64,000 nucleotides of DNA from Pedobacter sp. ASV17 (GTDB lineage Bacteria; Bacteroidota; Bacteroidia; Sphingobacteriales; Sphingobacteriaceae), in NCBI RefSeq assembly GCF_016429065.1, contig NZ_JAELTX010000004.1, positions 35,770-99,769 on the forward strand, written 5' to 3'. The notes under the pieces are model-generated. The model saw only the letters and a program-made list of their open reading frames with translations, had not been told where the DNA came from and made no database searches. Every line of letters starts with the position of its first letter. The stretch's first letter is position 1. Positions 36,188-44,310 of this stretch are shown here, piece by piece. A program made the translations under genes and the position numbers.

Positions 36188-37348
36188 ATGAAAATTAGGG
36201 CGGAAGACTATCAGGAAGTACTGGACCATTTGACAAAAAAGCGATGGGAAGGAGACGAATTTGTTGCCTATTGCGATAACAATTTGCCAGTAGACAAGGT
36301 ACACATGTATACTTTTTCTACTGCGCAGGAAGCAGGGGAGTTCTGTTATGAAATGGCGACGGACGTGGACTTTTTCAATTTCATCGCCATAAGGTCGGCA
36401 TATCGGGCAATGACGGACGGGAAAAACAATATCGATAAACTCCTTCAGAAAGACGGGACGGTCGACATTGGAGAAATGGTGACACAGTATTATTCCGATT
36501 TAGAACAAAAGCAAATTATTGATAACGTAAAATCAAAAACAATGAACATGGCAAATTTAGAATACCTGCAGGAGCAGGTCAAAAAGACCGGATTTGGAGA
36601 CCAATTGACTGATAAAATTGCTAATGCAATTTCAGGGGCACCCGAGGATTTTAAGTTGGGTTTCCAAACGAAGTTTGGAAACGATGAGGTAAATGCCGAA
36701 TTGAGTTTTAGCAAATCAAAGTCCACAGACATGTATTTCTTTAATTCCTACAAGGCCGAAGTGCAGAGGGAAGGAAATGACGAAAAGGTTTCTCAGACCT
36801 TTTTTATTAATGGTTTTGAGAATAGGCACAACAATATTTATCTGAAGGAAGCCTATAACCTACTGTGCGGAAGATCTGTCAATAAGGATTTAATCAACCG
36901 TGAAGGAGAGATGTACAACTCATGGTTACAGTTGGATTTCACTCAAACCAACGAACATGGAAACTTCAAGACAAAATACTATAACGAAAAGTATGGCTAC
37001 GATCTCGAAGATGCGCTTGGCAAACATCAGATAAAAGAACTTTCAAATGATGAGCACAAAGCGAATTTATTGAAATCCCTGAAGAAGGGAAATCTTCAAT
37101 CCGCCACCTTTCAAAAAGATGGGCAAGAAATCAAAAAGTTCATTGAAGCCAGCCCACAATTCAAGTCAATCAATGTTTACGATTCAAATATGAAGCGTGA
37201 AGGACAGCGACTAGCAAAAGGGGAAAAAGAAGGGCAGGAAAACAGCCAATCACAAAAGCGTTCGGAAAGGCAGGAGAATGTCCACGATGAAGCTCCTGAA
37301 ATCCCAGAGCAAAAGAGCAGGAAAAGGAACGCCAGACAATCGCGGTAA
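36188..37348 (+). CDS. ICE protein of unknown function, paralogue A
   Basis: The protein has 386 residues from the ATG at 36188 (a TTG one codon earlier is possible). The C-terminal ~130 residues before the tail carry the shared block: LLCGRSVNKD, WLQLDFTQTNEHGNFKTKY, LLKSLKKGNLQSATF, then FIEASPQFKSINVYDSNMKR. The N-terminal part is unique to this copy (TTG/ATG start to ~residue 120, helical). The tail is basic and Gln-rich (NSQSQKRSERQENV). It is the first of three tandem paralogues after traN. Confidence 0.75.
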   Translation: MKIRAEDYQEVLDHLTKKRWEGDEFVAYCDNNLPVDKVHMYTFSTAQEAGEFCYEMATDVDFFNFIAIRSAYRAMTDGKNNIDKLLQKDGTVDIGEMVTQYYSDLEQKQIIDNVKSKTMNMANLEYLQEQVKKTGFGDQLTDKIANAISGAPEDFKLGFQTKFGNDEVNAELSFSKSKSTDMYFFNSYKAEVQREGNDEKVSQTFFINGFENRHNNIYLKEAYNLLCGRSVNKDLINREGEMYNSWLQLDFTQTNEHGNFKTKYYNEKYGYDLEDALGKHQIKELSNDEHKANLLKSLKKGNLQSATFQKDGQEIKKFIEASPQFKSINVYDSNMKREGQRLAKGEKEGQENSQSQKRSERQENVHDEAPEIPEQKSRKRNARQSR

Positions 37349-37425
37349 GCCTCATTGACCGAAACTAAAAATGGAACATGTTGCAGGAGCAAGGGAGCAA
37401 GCGCTAGATAACTAAGTAATACGAT

Positions 37426-38226
37426 ATGATGAGATTAGAAAATTATGCTGAACTTTTAAAGTATTTTGATGAACTAGGTTATCCGCTTGCTCTTATGCAA
37501 AAGTTAGAGCTGAAGCAGCAGCTAAGTGATTTGAGAGAACGCAAATTCTTTTTAGAAGTAAATGGACAAATCAAAGATTCAAAATACGCTGCATGCTTTA
37601 TGCTTGTACGTCCTAAATATGAGAATTATTTTGCGATAAGGGAATATCAGTTCACGTTAGACCATGGGAATCATAAAATCTCTCAGATTTTCCCCGTCAC
37701 CTACGAAGATTTGTGGCATCCCAACAGGATAAAAGACCCCATCACTAAAGATGCTGCTTACAATCTGGCCAGCGGAAGATCAGTATACTTTGAAGAAATG
37801 AAAAAATGGCAGCAGATCGATTTTAAACAGAGTGATGCAAATGGAAATTTTAAAATGAGGCAATTTGTGGAAAATGATGGCTATAGCCTCAAAGATGATC
37901 TTCGTAAATATCCGATCACAAACCTGGCTACAGACCTTGGTGAGCAAACACTCTTAGAATGCCTGCGCAAAGGAAATCTCGAATCAGTTTGCTTCCTGAT
38001 ACAGGGTAAAGAAGTCATAAAGTTTATTGAGGCTAATCCCCAATTTAAAACGATAAACATTTACGATGCTAATAGAAAACGTGAAGTCCAGCAACAATTG
38101 AATAAAGAAACGGATGGAAATTTCAACAAATCCAGGGAACAAACAAAAAGAGCTCAAAATAATGATGATGACGCTCGCATGGTAGGAGGAAGTAAGAGAA
38201 GAAATGCCCATAGAAACGGAATGTAA
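37426..38226 (+). CDS. ICE protein of unknown function, paralogue B
   Basis: This 266-residue shorter paralogue has a small helical N-terminus (EDL... replaced by LKYFDELGYPLALMQKLELK) and the full shared block: LASGRSVYFEEMKKWQQIDF, LLECLRKGNLESVCF, then FIEANPQFKTINIYDANRKR. The tail is polar and basic. It follows copy A by 77 bp. The first two codons are both ATG. Confidence 0.75.
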   Translation: MMRLENYAELLKYFDELGYPLALMQKLELKQQLSDLRERKFFLEVNGQIKDSKYAACFMLVRPKYENYFAIREYQFTLDHGNHKISQIFPVTYEDLWHPNRIKDPITKDAAYNLASGRSVYFEEMKKWQQIDFKQSDANGNFKMRQFVENDGYSLKDDLRKYPITNLATDLGEQTLLECLRKGNLESVCFLIQGKEVIKFIEANPQFKTINIYDANRKREVQQQLNKETDGNFNKSREQTKRAQNNDDDARMVGGSKRRNAHRNGM

Positions 38227-38246
38227 AAGTAAATAAACGGATTGAA

Positions 38247-39281
38247 ATGAACCAGAATCGAGTGGAAACGGAATTAGCCAAGTGGCTTGAAATGGAGACG
38301 CGTATTGGAAAATTATTTTCCAATACCCCTTCTGCTCGCAGGGTGGTGTTGCAGCAGAAACTGCGGAAGTATAACCTGATGTTAAGCAAGTATAACGCAA
38401 CGGCTAATGCAAGCGAAAGGTATACTTTAGCCATCGTTAAGCAGGAAAGACGCGACATCGAAAAGCAACTTTATCCCAACTTTCTACTAAGGCTATTTCG
38501 TCGGCTTTTCATTGTACCTCTAATGACAAGCAAAATAGCCAAAGTTGAAGTAAAAAGCGAAGAATTGAATACCCATGCGTTGCAGGAGACCCTCCAACGT
38601 ATGGGCTTTCCAGACCTAATGGAAAAGGTCAGAGAAAAAATCAATCAAGGCCAAAGTCAGTTTACTATTCCAGTATCACATTTTATGAATGATCGGATCA
38701 GAATGGATTACAAGGTTGCAATTATCAATGATGGAAATGGCGGCTACCAAGTACGAGGTTTCGAGGCCAGTTTGCATGACAGCAGAAAACCAATGGAAAT
38801 CAAAGCACGGTTCTTTGAACAAGGACAATCAAATGGAATCGACAACGTGCAGGCATACCATTTATTAGCAGGAAGGTCATTGGAAAGAAACGGCAAGTGG
38901 AGCCAATTGGATTTTACGGACAGGGATGAAAATGGCAACTACGTTTTAAAGGATTATCGTACGGGACCTGAATATGACCTAAAGGAAAAGCTGGAACTAT
39001 TGCCGATAAAGGATTTGGGGTTTGACGGTAAGCAAAAGCTGGTAGAAGGTCTGAAGGCGGGCGAACGACACGAAGTAACCTTTGTGTTAGATGGGAACGA
39101 AAAGAAGTTTTTTATAGAGGCTAACCCGCAGTTCAGAACAATTACGCTGTATGATGAGCATTCCAAGAAGATTACATTCAACAATCATATAAAGCCGAAC
39201 GACCTCAGTGTCGTACGTAGGACATTAGACATGCTGGGTGAGAAACCAGATAGCAAACGGAATGGCAAAAAAATAATGTGA
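38247..39281 (+). CDS. ICE protein of unknown function, paralogue C
   Basis: This 344-residue third copy has a different N-terminus of about 115 residues, a basic helical part with a hydrophobic patch (FLLRLFRRLFIVPLMTSKI). The shared domain follows: LLAGRSLERNGKWSQLDFTD, LVEGLKAGERHEVTF, then FFIEANPQFRTITLYDEHSK. The domain is the same as in copies A and B, so three unrelated N-termini have been joined to one C-terminal domain. The function is unknown. Confidence 0.75.
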   Translation: MNQNRVETELAKWLEMETRIGKLFSNTPSARRVVLQQKLRKYNLMLSKYNATANASERYTLAIVKQERRDIEKQLYPNFLLRLFRRLFIVPLMTSKIAKVEVKSEELNTHALQETLQRMGFPDLMEKVREKINQGQSQFTIPVSHFMNDRIRMDYKVAIINDGNGGYQVRGFEASLHDSRKPMEIKARFFEQGQSNGIDNVQAYHLLAGRSLERNGKWSQLDFTDRDENGNYVLKDYRTGPEYDLKEKLELLPIKDLGFDGKQKLVEGLKAGERHEVTFVLDGNEKKFFIEANPQFRTITLYDEHSKKITFNNHIKPNDLSVVRRTLDMLGEKPDSKRNGKKIM

Positions 39282-39282
39282 A

Positions 39283-39567
39283 ATGGAACTTGTAAAACCT
39301 TTAAAGGATTTCTTTTCTGCGATTGAAAAGGACGGAAGGATAAGCGTTACTCATATTGGGATTTATGCCGTGCTTTTCAGATTGTATATCGAGCGTGGTT
39401 GCGAGTCACCAATGGAACTATTTAGCCGAGAGGTAATGCCGCTAGCTAAAATTTCGTCGATAACGACTTTTCAAAAATGCATTAAGGAACTTCACGAATA
39501 CGGCTACTTACGATACGAACAATCTTTTAAAAGGAATAAGGGGAGTAAAGTGTTTTTTAATAGTTAA
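39283..39567 (+). CDS. Small winged-helix-like protein 1
   Basis: The protein has 94 residues. The order of helices (FFSAIEKDGRISVTHIGIYA, then TTFQKCIKELHEYGYLRYEQ) and the basic wing at the end suggest a winged-helix domain as in replication initiator or DnaD-like proteins. A paralogue lies two genes downstream at 39870. Only one base separates it from the previous gene. It may regulate excision or replication of the circular ICE form. Confidence 0.65.
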   Translation: MELVKPLKDFFSAIEKDGRISVTHIGIYAVLFRLYIERGCESPMELFSREVMPLAKISSITTFQKCIKELHEYGYLRYEQSFKRNKGSKVFFNS

Positions 39568-39591
39568 TGATTTAATTGGAGGTGAAAGATT

Positions 39592-39873
39592 ATGGAGGGG
39601 GGAATAACTAAAGAGGATCTTAGGCAATTCGGATTATCGCTTAGGGATGAAATCAAGGAAATAATTACAACAGTGCAAGCTTCGGAACATTCCGAATTGC
39701 ACCCAGGCTGGATTAAAAGTAGGAAGGTAAGAGCTATGCTCGATATGTCAGCTGGTACATTACAGAACTTAAGAATATCAGGAAAAATAAGGTATAAGAA
39801 GGTGCTTGGCTCTTACTATTACAATGAAGCCGACCTGAAGGCTCTATTTGATGGGAAGGGCACAAAGCTATGA
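39592..39873 (+). CDS. Excisionase-like helix-turn-helix protein
   Basis: The protein has 93 residues. The N-terminal half is a short helix (EDLRQFGLSLRDEIKEIITT). The C-terminal half (WIKSRKVRAMLDMSAGTLQN, then LRISGKIRYKKVLGSYYYNE) is a MerR/Xis-type winged HTH of the HTH_17 class. Such proteins act as recombination directionality factors next to integrases. Its stop overlaps the next start by 4 bp. Confidence 0.75.
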   Translation: MEGGITKEDLRQFGLSLRDEIKEIITTVQASEHSELHPGWIKSRKVRAMLDMSAGTLQNLRISGKIRYKKVLGSYYYNEADLKALFDGKGTKL

Positions 39874-40163
39874 CCTTTGACGTCTTAAAGGCTTACATCA
39901 AAGTGCTTGAACACGACAGGAAGCTTAATGTCTGGCACCAAGCAATCATGAATGCAATCTTACATTTGGCATGTATGCAGAAGCAGCAGAAAGTCATCGG
40001 GGTAAGTCGAAGGAAACTTATGGCATATTCCCATATCGGAACTTTGCCAACCTATCATAAATATTTTAAGGAACTGCAGCAAATGGGTTATATCTGTTAT
40101 CGACCATCTTATGATCCTAGGTACAAAAGCGAAGTTGAATTACTAGTGTTGCCCAAAATTTAA
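39870..40163 (+). CDS. Small winged-helix-like protein 2
   Basis: This 97-residue protein is aligned with the 39283 protein over the whole length: KLNVWHQAIMNAILHLACMQ, then LPTYHKYFKELQQMGYICYR and a charged wing. So two paralogues flank an Xis-like gene. It ends 7 bp before a bidirectional terminator shared with the integrase gene. The role is unknown; DNA binding is likely. Confidence 0.65.
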   Translation: MTFDVLKAYIKVLEHDRKLNVWHQAIMNAILHLACMQKQQKVIGVSRRKLMAYSHIGTLPTYHKYFKELQQMGYICYRPSYDPRYKSEVELLVLPKI

Positions 40164-40170
40164 AAATTGA

Positions 40171-40210
40171 AAGCCCCTCTATAGTTGTAAAACTTAAGAA
40201 GGGGTTTTCA
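40171..40210. terminator. Bidirectional terminator between the Xis cluster and int
   Basis: AAAGCCCCT pairs with AGGGGTTTT with one G-T pair and a 21-base loop, flanked by A-rich and T-rich runs. It separates two converging transcripts. Confidence 0.65.
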
Positions 40211-40214
40211 CTTA

Positions 40215-41609
40215 TTATAAACCTGCATTTTCAATAATTAATTCCCTTAGATGTGTCATTCGGGCTTCTATACTATTTAATTCTTCTATACTTGCAAGCT
40301 TTTTACCAGGTGTAAGAATACACTTTTCTAAGACTGCAATTTCTTTTTTCATATGTTTAAGCATATCTGTCAAACTTTCTTTTGGGTAATCCTTAGTCTT
40401 CAGCTTTTCACTAAGTTGCTTCATTTCAAGTCCAATGCTGACTTCTTCTGTAATCGCATACTCTTCCGTTTGGGAAATTGAAGCATGCCCAAGCATCTCC
40501 TTAACAACATTCATTGGAACCCCGTTCTTCAGGGTTACCGTAGATGCAAAAGTCCTTCTCGCTTTATGCGTTTCTAGAGTGAAATTAAAATTGCACAAGG
40601 TGGCAATTTCTTTTAAATATTCATTGCACTTCTGGTTAGACCGCACAGGCAGTACTGAATTTCTTTTTAGGCAGGTCGGGTGATTCTCATATTTCTTGAT
40701 TAATTCGATGGCCTTTGGTAACAATGGAATTTTAGTCTCGGCAGCTGTTTTTTGACGATTTGAAATAATCCACCACTCACCATCGATACCTACCTGAATA
40801 TCGCTTTTTTGCAATTGGAATACATCTATGTAAGCCAATCCTGTATAACATTGGAAAACAAACATATCTCTGACAACAGATAACCTTTCGGTTGAGAATT
40901 TTTTAGTTTCAAGGATGTACAGCTGCTGGCTAGAAATAGGCCTCTTATTTGCCTTAGTACGTTTTCGCTTAAATCTCCTGAAAGGATCCAGTTTGATCAT
41001 TTCTTTGTCAATTGCCCTTAGCACGACTTTCTTAAAGTTGGAGATGTATTTTAAGGTGGTATTATTATTACATGCTTTCTCAGTTCTCAGGTACAAATCG
41101 TAGCTGTTTATAAATGAAAAATCCAGATCTACAAACTCCATATCTTCAACTTTATACTTGAACATCATAAAATCGCTTACATGATCCTTAGCTTTTTCAT
41201 ATTTAGCATATGTGGCTTTTGAAAGTTCCCCAACATCAGCGAGGGCCTTTATTTCATCATTGTGCTCTTTAAACTCCTCTAACACCTTGTTACGTCTCTC
41301 AATTCGGCCATTGATTACCATAATTAATTTCTCAGCGGTAATTGCCTTACCTAGATTTAAGAGTTCAGTTTTTTTATTTGTAATCTTATTCTCGAGTGAA
41401 TCCAAAAAATTATTGAGTACCCTGGCATCTTCCTTGTGCCCTATAGCACGTCCTAATTTTTGGTCCCACCGGTTAATATCCCATTTCTCATTAGTTGATT
41501 TTTCTTTTGGTACACCATCGACGGTAACCCTAGCATAAATCACTCTAACGTCTTTTGCTTTTCTTGGGCTCTTCAAAAAGAAGGTAAGCCCGTAGCTGTT
41601 TTCCAACAT
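40215..41609 (-). CDS. int: Tyrosine recombinase (ICE integrase)
   Basis: The protein has 464 residues: an arm-binding N-terminus (about 1-95), a SAM-like core-binding domain (about 105-210) and a C-terminal catalytic domain. Motifs seen: TGLAYIDV (where box I usually has Arg; here Ala), KTAAETKIPLLPKA, ETHKARRTFASTV (H-x-x-R), and LGHASISQTEEYAI (His and the nucleophile Tyr). The Ala at the box I Arg resembles the CTnDOT integrase, where this Arg is also absent. It is transcribed toward the Xis cluster and lies 458 bp from the 3' end of ssrA. Confidence 0.92.
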   Translation of the reverse strand: MLENSYGLTFFLKSPRKAKDVRVIYARVTVDGVPKEKSTNEKWDINRWDQKLGRAIGHKEDARVLNNFLDSLENKITNKKTELLNLGKAITAEKLIMVINGRIERRNKVLEEFKEHNDEIKALADVGELSKATYAKYEKAKDHVSDFMMFKYKVEDMEFVDLDFSFINSYDLYLRTEKACNNNTTLKYISNFKKVVLRAIDKEMIKLDPFRRFKRKRTKANKRPISSQQLYILETKKFSTERLSVVRDMFVFQCYTGLAYIDVFQLQKSDIQVGIDGEWWIISNRQKTAAETKIPLLPKAIELIKKYENHPTCLKRNSVLPVRSNQKCNEYLKEIATLCNFNFTLETHKARRTFASTVTLKNGVPMNVVKEMLGHASISQTEEYAITEEVSIGLEMKQLSEKLKTKDYPKESLTDMLKHMKKEIAVLEKCILTPGKKLASIEELNSIEARMTHLRELIIENAGL

Positions 41610-41739
41610 AACATACTTTTTTAAGGTTAATAAATGTCGGATAATAAGGGATTTAAATCAAGATGTAAACGTGCTTTACTGGTTGATATACAGTTGTTTA
41701 GGTTTGATTTTGTGGCACACTTTTCTAATTTGCATGATG

Positions 41740-41755
41740 TGCCACGAATGTGCCA
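41740..41755. repeat. 16-bp direct repeat, copy 1 (candidate integrase arm site)
   Basis: TGCCACGAATGTGCCA occurs here and again at 41981-41996. Nearby TGTGGCAC at 41711-41718 gives a third, inverted half site. This clustering upstream of int is typical of recombinase arm-type sites. Confidence 0.55.
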
Positions 41756-41800
41756 CAAACTTTTTGTGCATTTTTATAAATTTTGTGAGTAGGGGGGCAA

Positions 41801-41838
41801 AAACAAAAAAGTCTATAGCTGGTTAAAACTATAGACTT
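41801..41838 (-). terminator. Terminator hairpin on the minus strand
   Basis: AAGTCTATAG (41809-41818) pairs with CTATAGACTT (41829-41838), followed on the minus strand by a T-run (41801-41810 read in reverse). It would stop transcription coming from ssrA before the integrase gene. Confidence 0.65.
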
Positions 41839-41903
41839 CATGCGGTTTTAGAGTTTTTTCTGGACTGAAGTCGTTAAAACTGATTTTAACTTTTTCACCA
41901 TTT

Positions 41904-41926
41904 CGCGGAGAAAGAGGGACTTGAAC
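41904..41926 (-). other. Relic of a tRNA 3' end (T-loop and acceptor part)
   Basis: Read on the minus strand, GTTCAAGTCCCTCTTTCTCC followed by GCG has the form of a tRNA T-loop (TTCAAGT fits TTCRANY), the 3' T-stem and an acceptor end, as in serine tRNAs. The 5' part is missing; the preceding bases do not pair with the T-stem. It may be a remnant of an integration site. Confidence 0.35.
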
Positions 41927-41980
41927 TATTGCCCTGAAACCCTTTTAAACACTGATTTCTTTATTTTTTGAAAGGTGCTT

Positions 41981-41996
41981 TGCCACGAATGTGCCA
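41981..41996. repeat. 16-bp direct repeat, copy 2 (candidate integrase arm site)
   Basis: This is an exact copy of 41740-41755, 241 bp away. It lies only 72 bp from the 3' end of ssrA and so limits the likely right end of the ICE to the stretch 41997-42090. Confidence 0.55.
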
Positions 41997-42016
41997 TAAA
42001 AACTCCGAATACCAAA

Positions 42017-42042
42017 AATGCTGTCATGATTGACAGCATTTC
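42017..42042 (-). terminator. Terminator downstream of ssrA
   Basis: AAATGCTGTCA (42017-42027) and TGACAGCATTT (42032-42042) form a perfect stem. On the minus strand it is followed by TTTTT. It lies 25 bp after the 3' end of ssrA and would end the tmRNA precursor. Confidence 0.75.
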
Positions 42043-42067
42043 CCTTACAAGATAAATTTTGGTTACC

Positions 42068-42437
42068 TGGTGGAGCTGAAGGGAGTCGAACCCTTGTCCA
42101 GTTGTGTGATAAATTATGCTTTCTACGTGCTTATTTTCCAATTGGTTTTAGAGATGCGTCGGGCTGGAAACCGACCTTGACAACATCCTTAGATACTTTA
42201 TTTCGCGATTGCATCGTACCTCTACAAAAGCTAGCATGGTTATTTCGATGCCTCTGATGCTAACCTAACTATGCGGCAGTTAGCGAGACAAAAGCTTTCT
42301 TAATTCTAAATTAAGCAGCTAAGGCGTAGTTATTTTCGCCAATTATTGTTTTGAACGTTCTCTTTAAAGTGCTCTCCGTACAACGCACTGCATGCTTACA
42401 TATTCAGCGCCACCCTGTCAAATCCAGGAACAGCCCC
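42068..42437 (-). ncRNA. ssrA: tmRNA (ssrA)
   Basis: On the minus strand the 5' end reads GGGGCTGTTCCTGGATTTGA and the 3' end ends in TTCGACTCCCTTCAGCTCCA followed by CCA. The ends form the tRNA-Ala-like acceptor (GGGGCTG/CAGCTCC). The tag frame at 42340-42311 reads GENNYALAA then TAA. Length 370 nt. It rescues stalled ribosomes. Its 3' end is a common ICE and phage integration site, and here the integrase gene lies just downstream. Confidence 0.97.
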
Positions 42438-42442
42438 ATTTT

Positions 42443-42491
42443 TAGTAGTTAGTAGCTAGTGATTAGTGTTTAGTAATTACTGCTACTAGGG
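42443..42491. repeat. Degenerate 7-bp array, TAGTnnT type, in the ssrA leader
   Basis: Seven heptads in a row with no slip: TAGTAGT, TAGTAGC, TAGTGAT, TAGTGTT, TAGTAAT, TACTGCT, ACTAGGG. The array lies between the ssrA 5' end and its promoter at 42494-42501, so it would be transcribed into the tmRNA leader. Confidence 0.7.
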
Positions 42492-42493
42492 TA

Positions 42494-42501
42494 CAAATGT
42501 A
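42494..42501 (-). promoter_or_regulatory. -7 box of the ssrA promoter
   Basis: TACATTTG on the minus strand matches TAnnTTTG. No clear TTG was found 19-21 bp upstream. Transcription would start about 50 nt before the mature 5' end of the tmRNA. Confidence 0.5.
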
Positions 42502-42520
42502 CAAATAAAATGTGAAAATT

Positions 42521-42645
42521 AGGAACTAGGAGTTAGGAACTAGGGATTAGGAGTTAGGAGATAGGTATTGGTAGTTAGGAACTAGGGGTTAGCAATTAGG
42601 TAATAGTACTTTTTAACTGACTCCTAGTTCCTAACTCCTGGTTCC
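42521..42645. repeat. Degenerate 7-bp array with inverted partner, forming a hairpin
   Basis: Twelve heptads of the type AGGAACT/AGGAGTT run from 42521 to 42604 in perfect phase. An inverted stretch at 42615-42645 (TCCTAGT TCCTAAC TCCTGGT) pairs with the first three units, 22 of 23 bases. It ends 10 bp before the stop of the tldD copy at 42655. Confidence 0.7.
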
Positions 42646-42654
42646 TTTTAATCA

Positions 42655-44295
42655 TTAACCAAGTTTCCTGCCTGTATTAATCACATTCACCCCATTGAAA
42701 CGAGTGGTAGGACTGCCATGGGATACTGCGCTCGATTGGCTCGGTTGTCCTTTGCCATCTGAAAAGGTACCGCCCAAACGGTAGTCGCTCTGATCGCAAC
42801 GCTGTACGCAGGAGTTCCAAAACTCTTGGGTATTGGCTTGGTAGGCCGCATCTTTAAACATCCCTACAATTTTACCTTCCTTAATTTCATAAGCCAATTG
42901 CGCACTAAACTGGAAGTTGTAGCGCTGTTGGTCAATAGAGTAGGAGTTTCTACCAAACATATAAATCCCTTTTTCTACATTTTTCACCATATCAGCTGCT
43001 GATAACGGTGCTTTGCCTGCTTGAAGAGACACATTGGGCATTCTTTGAAATTGAATACTGTCCCAACTGTCCGCATAGCAGCAACCTTGTGATGCTTTTA
43101 AACCTAAAATATGTGCCTGATCTCTGATGGTTTGGTAATTCACCAAAATACCATCTTTAATAATATCCCATTCACCGCATTTCACACCTTCATCATCGTA
43201 ACCTACAGCACCTAACGATCCTGCTTCCAATTTGTCGGCCACAATATTTACCTCCTTACTGCCAAAGTTGAACTTTTTGCTTTCCCATTTATCCAAAGTA
43301 AGGAAACTGGTACCTGCAAAATTCGCCTCATAACCCAATACACGATCTAATTCGGTAGGGTGTCCTACAGATTCATGGATGGTAAGGAAAAGGTGTGTAG
43401 GATCCAATACCAAATCGTATTTGCCTGGAGCAACAGGTTTGGCTTTCAGTTTTTCATCTACGTGCGTAGCAGCTTCCCTTACGTCTTCCAGCATGTCGTA
43501 ACGCTTTTTGTATAGGGTTACCGGACCACCTTTAATCTTTTCGCTATCTAGCGGTTGCATGTACTCAAAACCCATGCCCATTGGCGCACTTAAAGCATTA
43601 CGGGTTTCGAACTTTCCAGCCGCTGCATCTATTTTGGTAAGGGTAAAAGTAGGCCAAATGCGGTGGATGTCCTGATCAATGTAAGAGCCATCTGTAGAAG
43701 CAAAATACTTTTGTTCATTCACCATAAACAGGTTACTATTGATGTATTTTGCACCTCCCTTAAGGGCTTCGTTGTTCACATTAAGCAGTAAATCTACCTT
43801 ATCCGCAATGGGCACTTCAAAAGCATTGGTTTGGATAGGGGTTTTCCATGATACCTGACCATAACCTTTTTGCGGAGCCAGTTGTACAGGCTCGTCCATC
43901 AGTTTTGCATTGCCCTTAGCAATGGCTGCTGCCATTTTAGCGGCTTTGGCAATACTGTCGTTATCCAAGTTATTGGTCGCGGCAAAGCCCCAAGCACCAT
44001 TGGCCAATACCCTAATGCCTAGGCCGTATGATTCGGTATTGGCAATATTGTCTACCCTTTTTTCGCGGGTGGCAATCACTTGGTTAAGGTAACGTCCAAT
44101 ACGTACATCGGCATAGCTGGCACCATTTGCTTTGGCGGCGTTTAAGGCCACGTCTGCCAATCGCTTTTTGAGGGCCACATCAACAGGAGTAAGGGCTTCC
44201 TCTACGGAAATTATCCTGCCAAATACGGGTACGCTAGCGGCCATAGAAGCACCAGCACTAATGCCTGTAAGGTATAAAAAGTCTCTTCTTTTCAA
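42655..44295 (-). CDS. tldD: TldD-family metalloprotease, copy 1
   Basis: The protein has 546 residues. The leader MKRRDFLYLTGISAGASMAA has a twin-arginine motif, so export by Tat is likely. The zinc-binding HExxxH is in TIHESVGHPTELDR at about residue 303. TldD works with TldE to degrade unfolded peptides or process natural products in other bacteria. The substrate here is unknown. It follows tldE, separated by a palindromic repeat at 44311-44359. Confidence 0.92.
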   Translation of the reverse strand: MKRRDFLYLTGISAGASMAASVPVFGRIISVEEALTPVDVALKKRLADVALNAAKANGASYADVRIGRYLNQVIATREKRVDNIANTESYGLGIRVLANGAWGFAATNNLDNDSIAKAAKMAAAIAKGNAKLMDEPVQLAPQKGYGQVSWKTPIQTNAFEVPIADKVDLLLNVNNEALKGGAKYINSNLFMVNEQKYFASTDGSYIDQDIHRIWPTFTLTKIDAAAGKFETRNALSAPMGMGFEYMQPLDSEKIKGGPVTLYKKRYDMLEDVREAATHVDEKLKAKPVAPGKYDLVLDPTHLFLTIHESVGHPTELDRVLGYEANFAGTSFLTLDKWESKKFNFGSKEVNIVADKLEAGSLGAVGYDDEGVKCGEWDIIKDGILVNYQTIRDQAHILGLKASQGCCYADSWDSIQFQRMPNVSLQAGKAPLSAADMVKNVEKGIYMFGRNSYSIDQQRYNFQFSAQLAYEIKEGKIVGMFKDAAYQANTQEFWNSCVQRCDQSDYRLGGTFSDGKGQPSQSSAVSHGSPTTRFNGVNVINTGRKLG

Positions 44296-44310
44296 TTTAC
44301 ATTTTTTGAT

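Noticed and set aside
35687..36304. 205-residue minus-strand frame over traN
   Set aside because: It crosses traN and the start of the next gene, is rich in Phe/Tyr/Cys shadow residues and has no leader or domain.
42030..42257. Frames on both strands inside ssrA (75 and 71 residues)
   Set aside because: They overlap the tmRNA, whose ends, tag and acceptor are clear.
42443..42645. Possible CRISPR array
   Set aside because: The unit is only 7 bp, degenerate, with no spacers and no cas genes.
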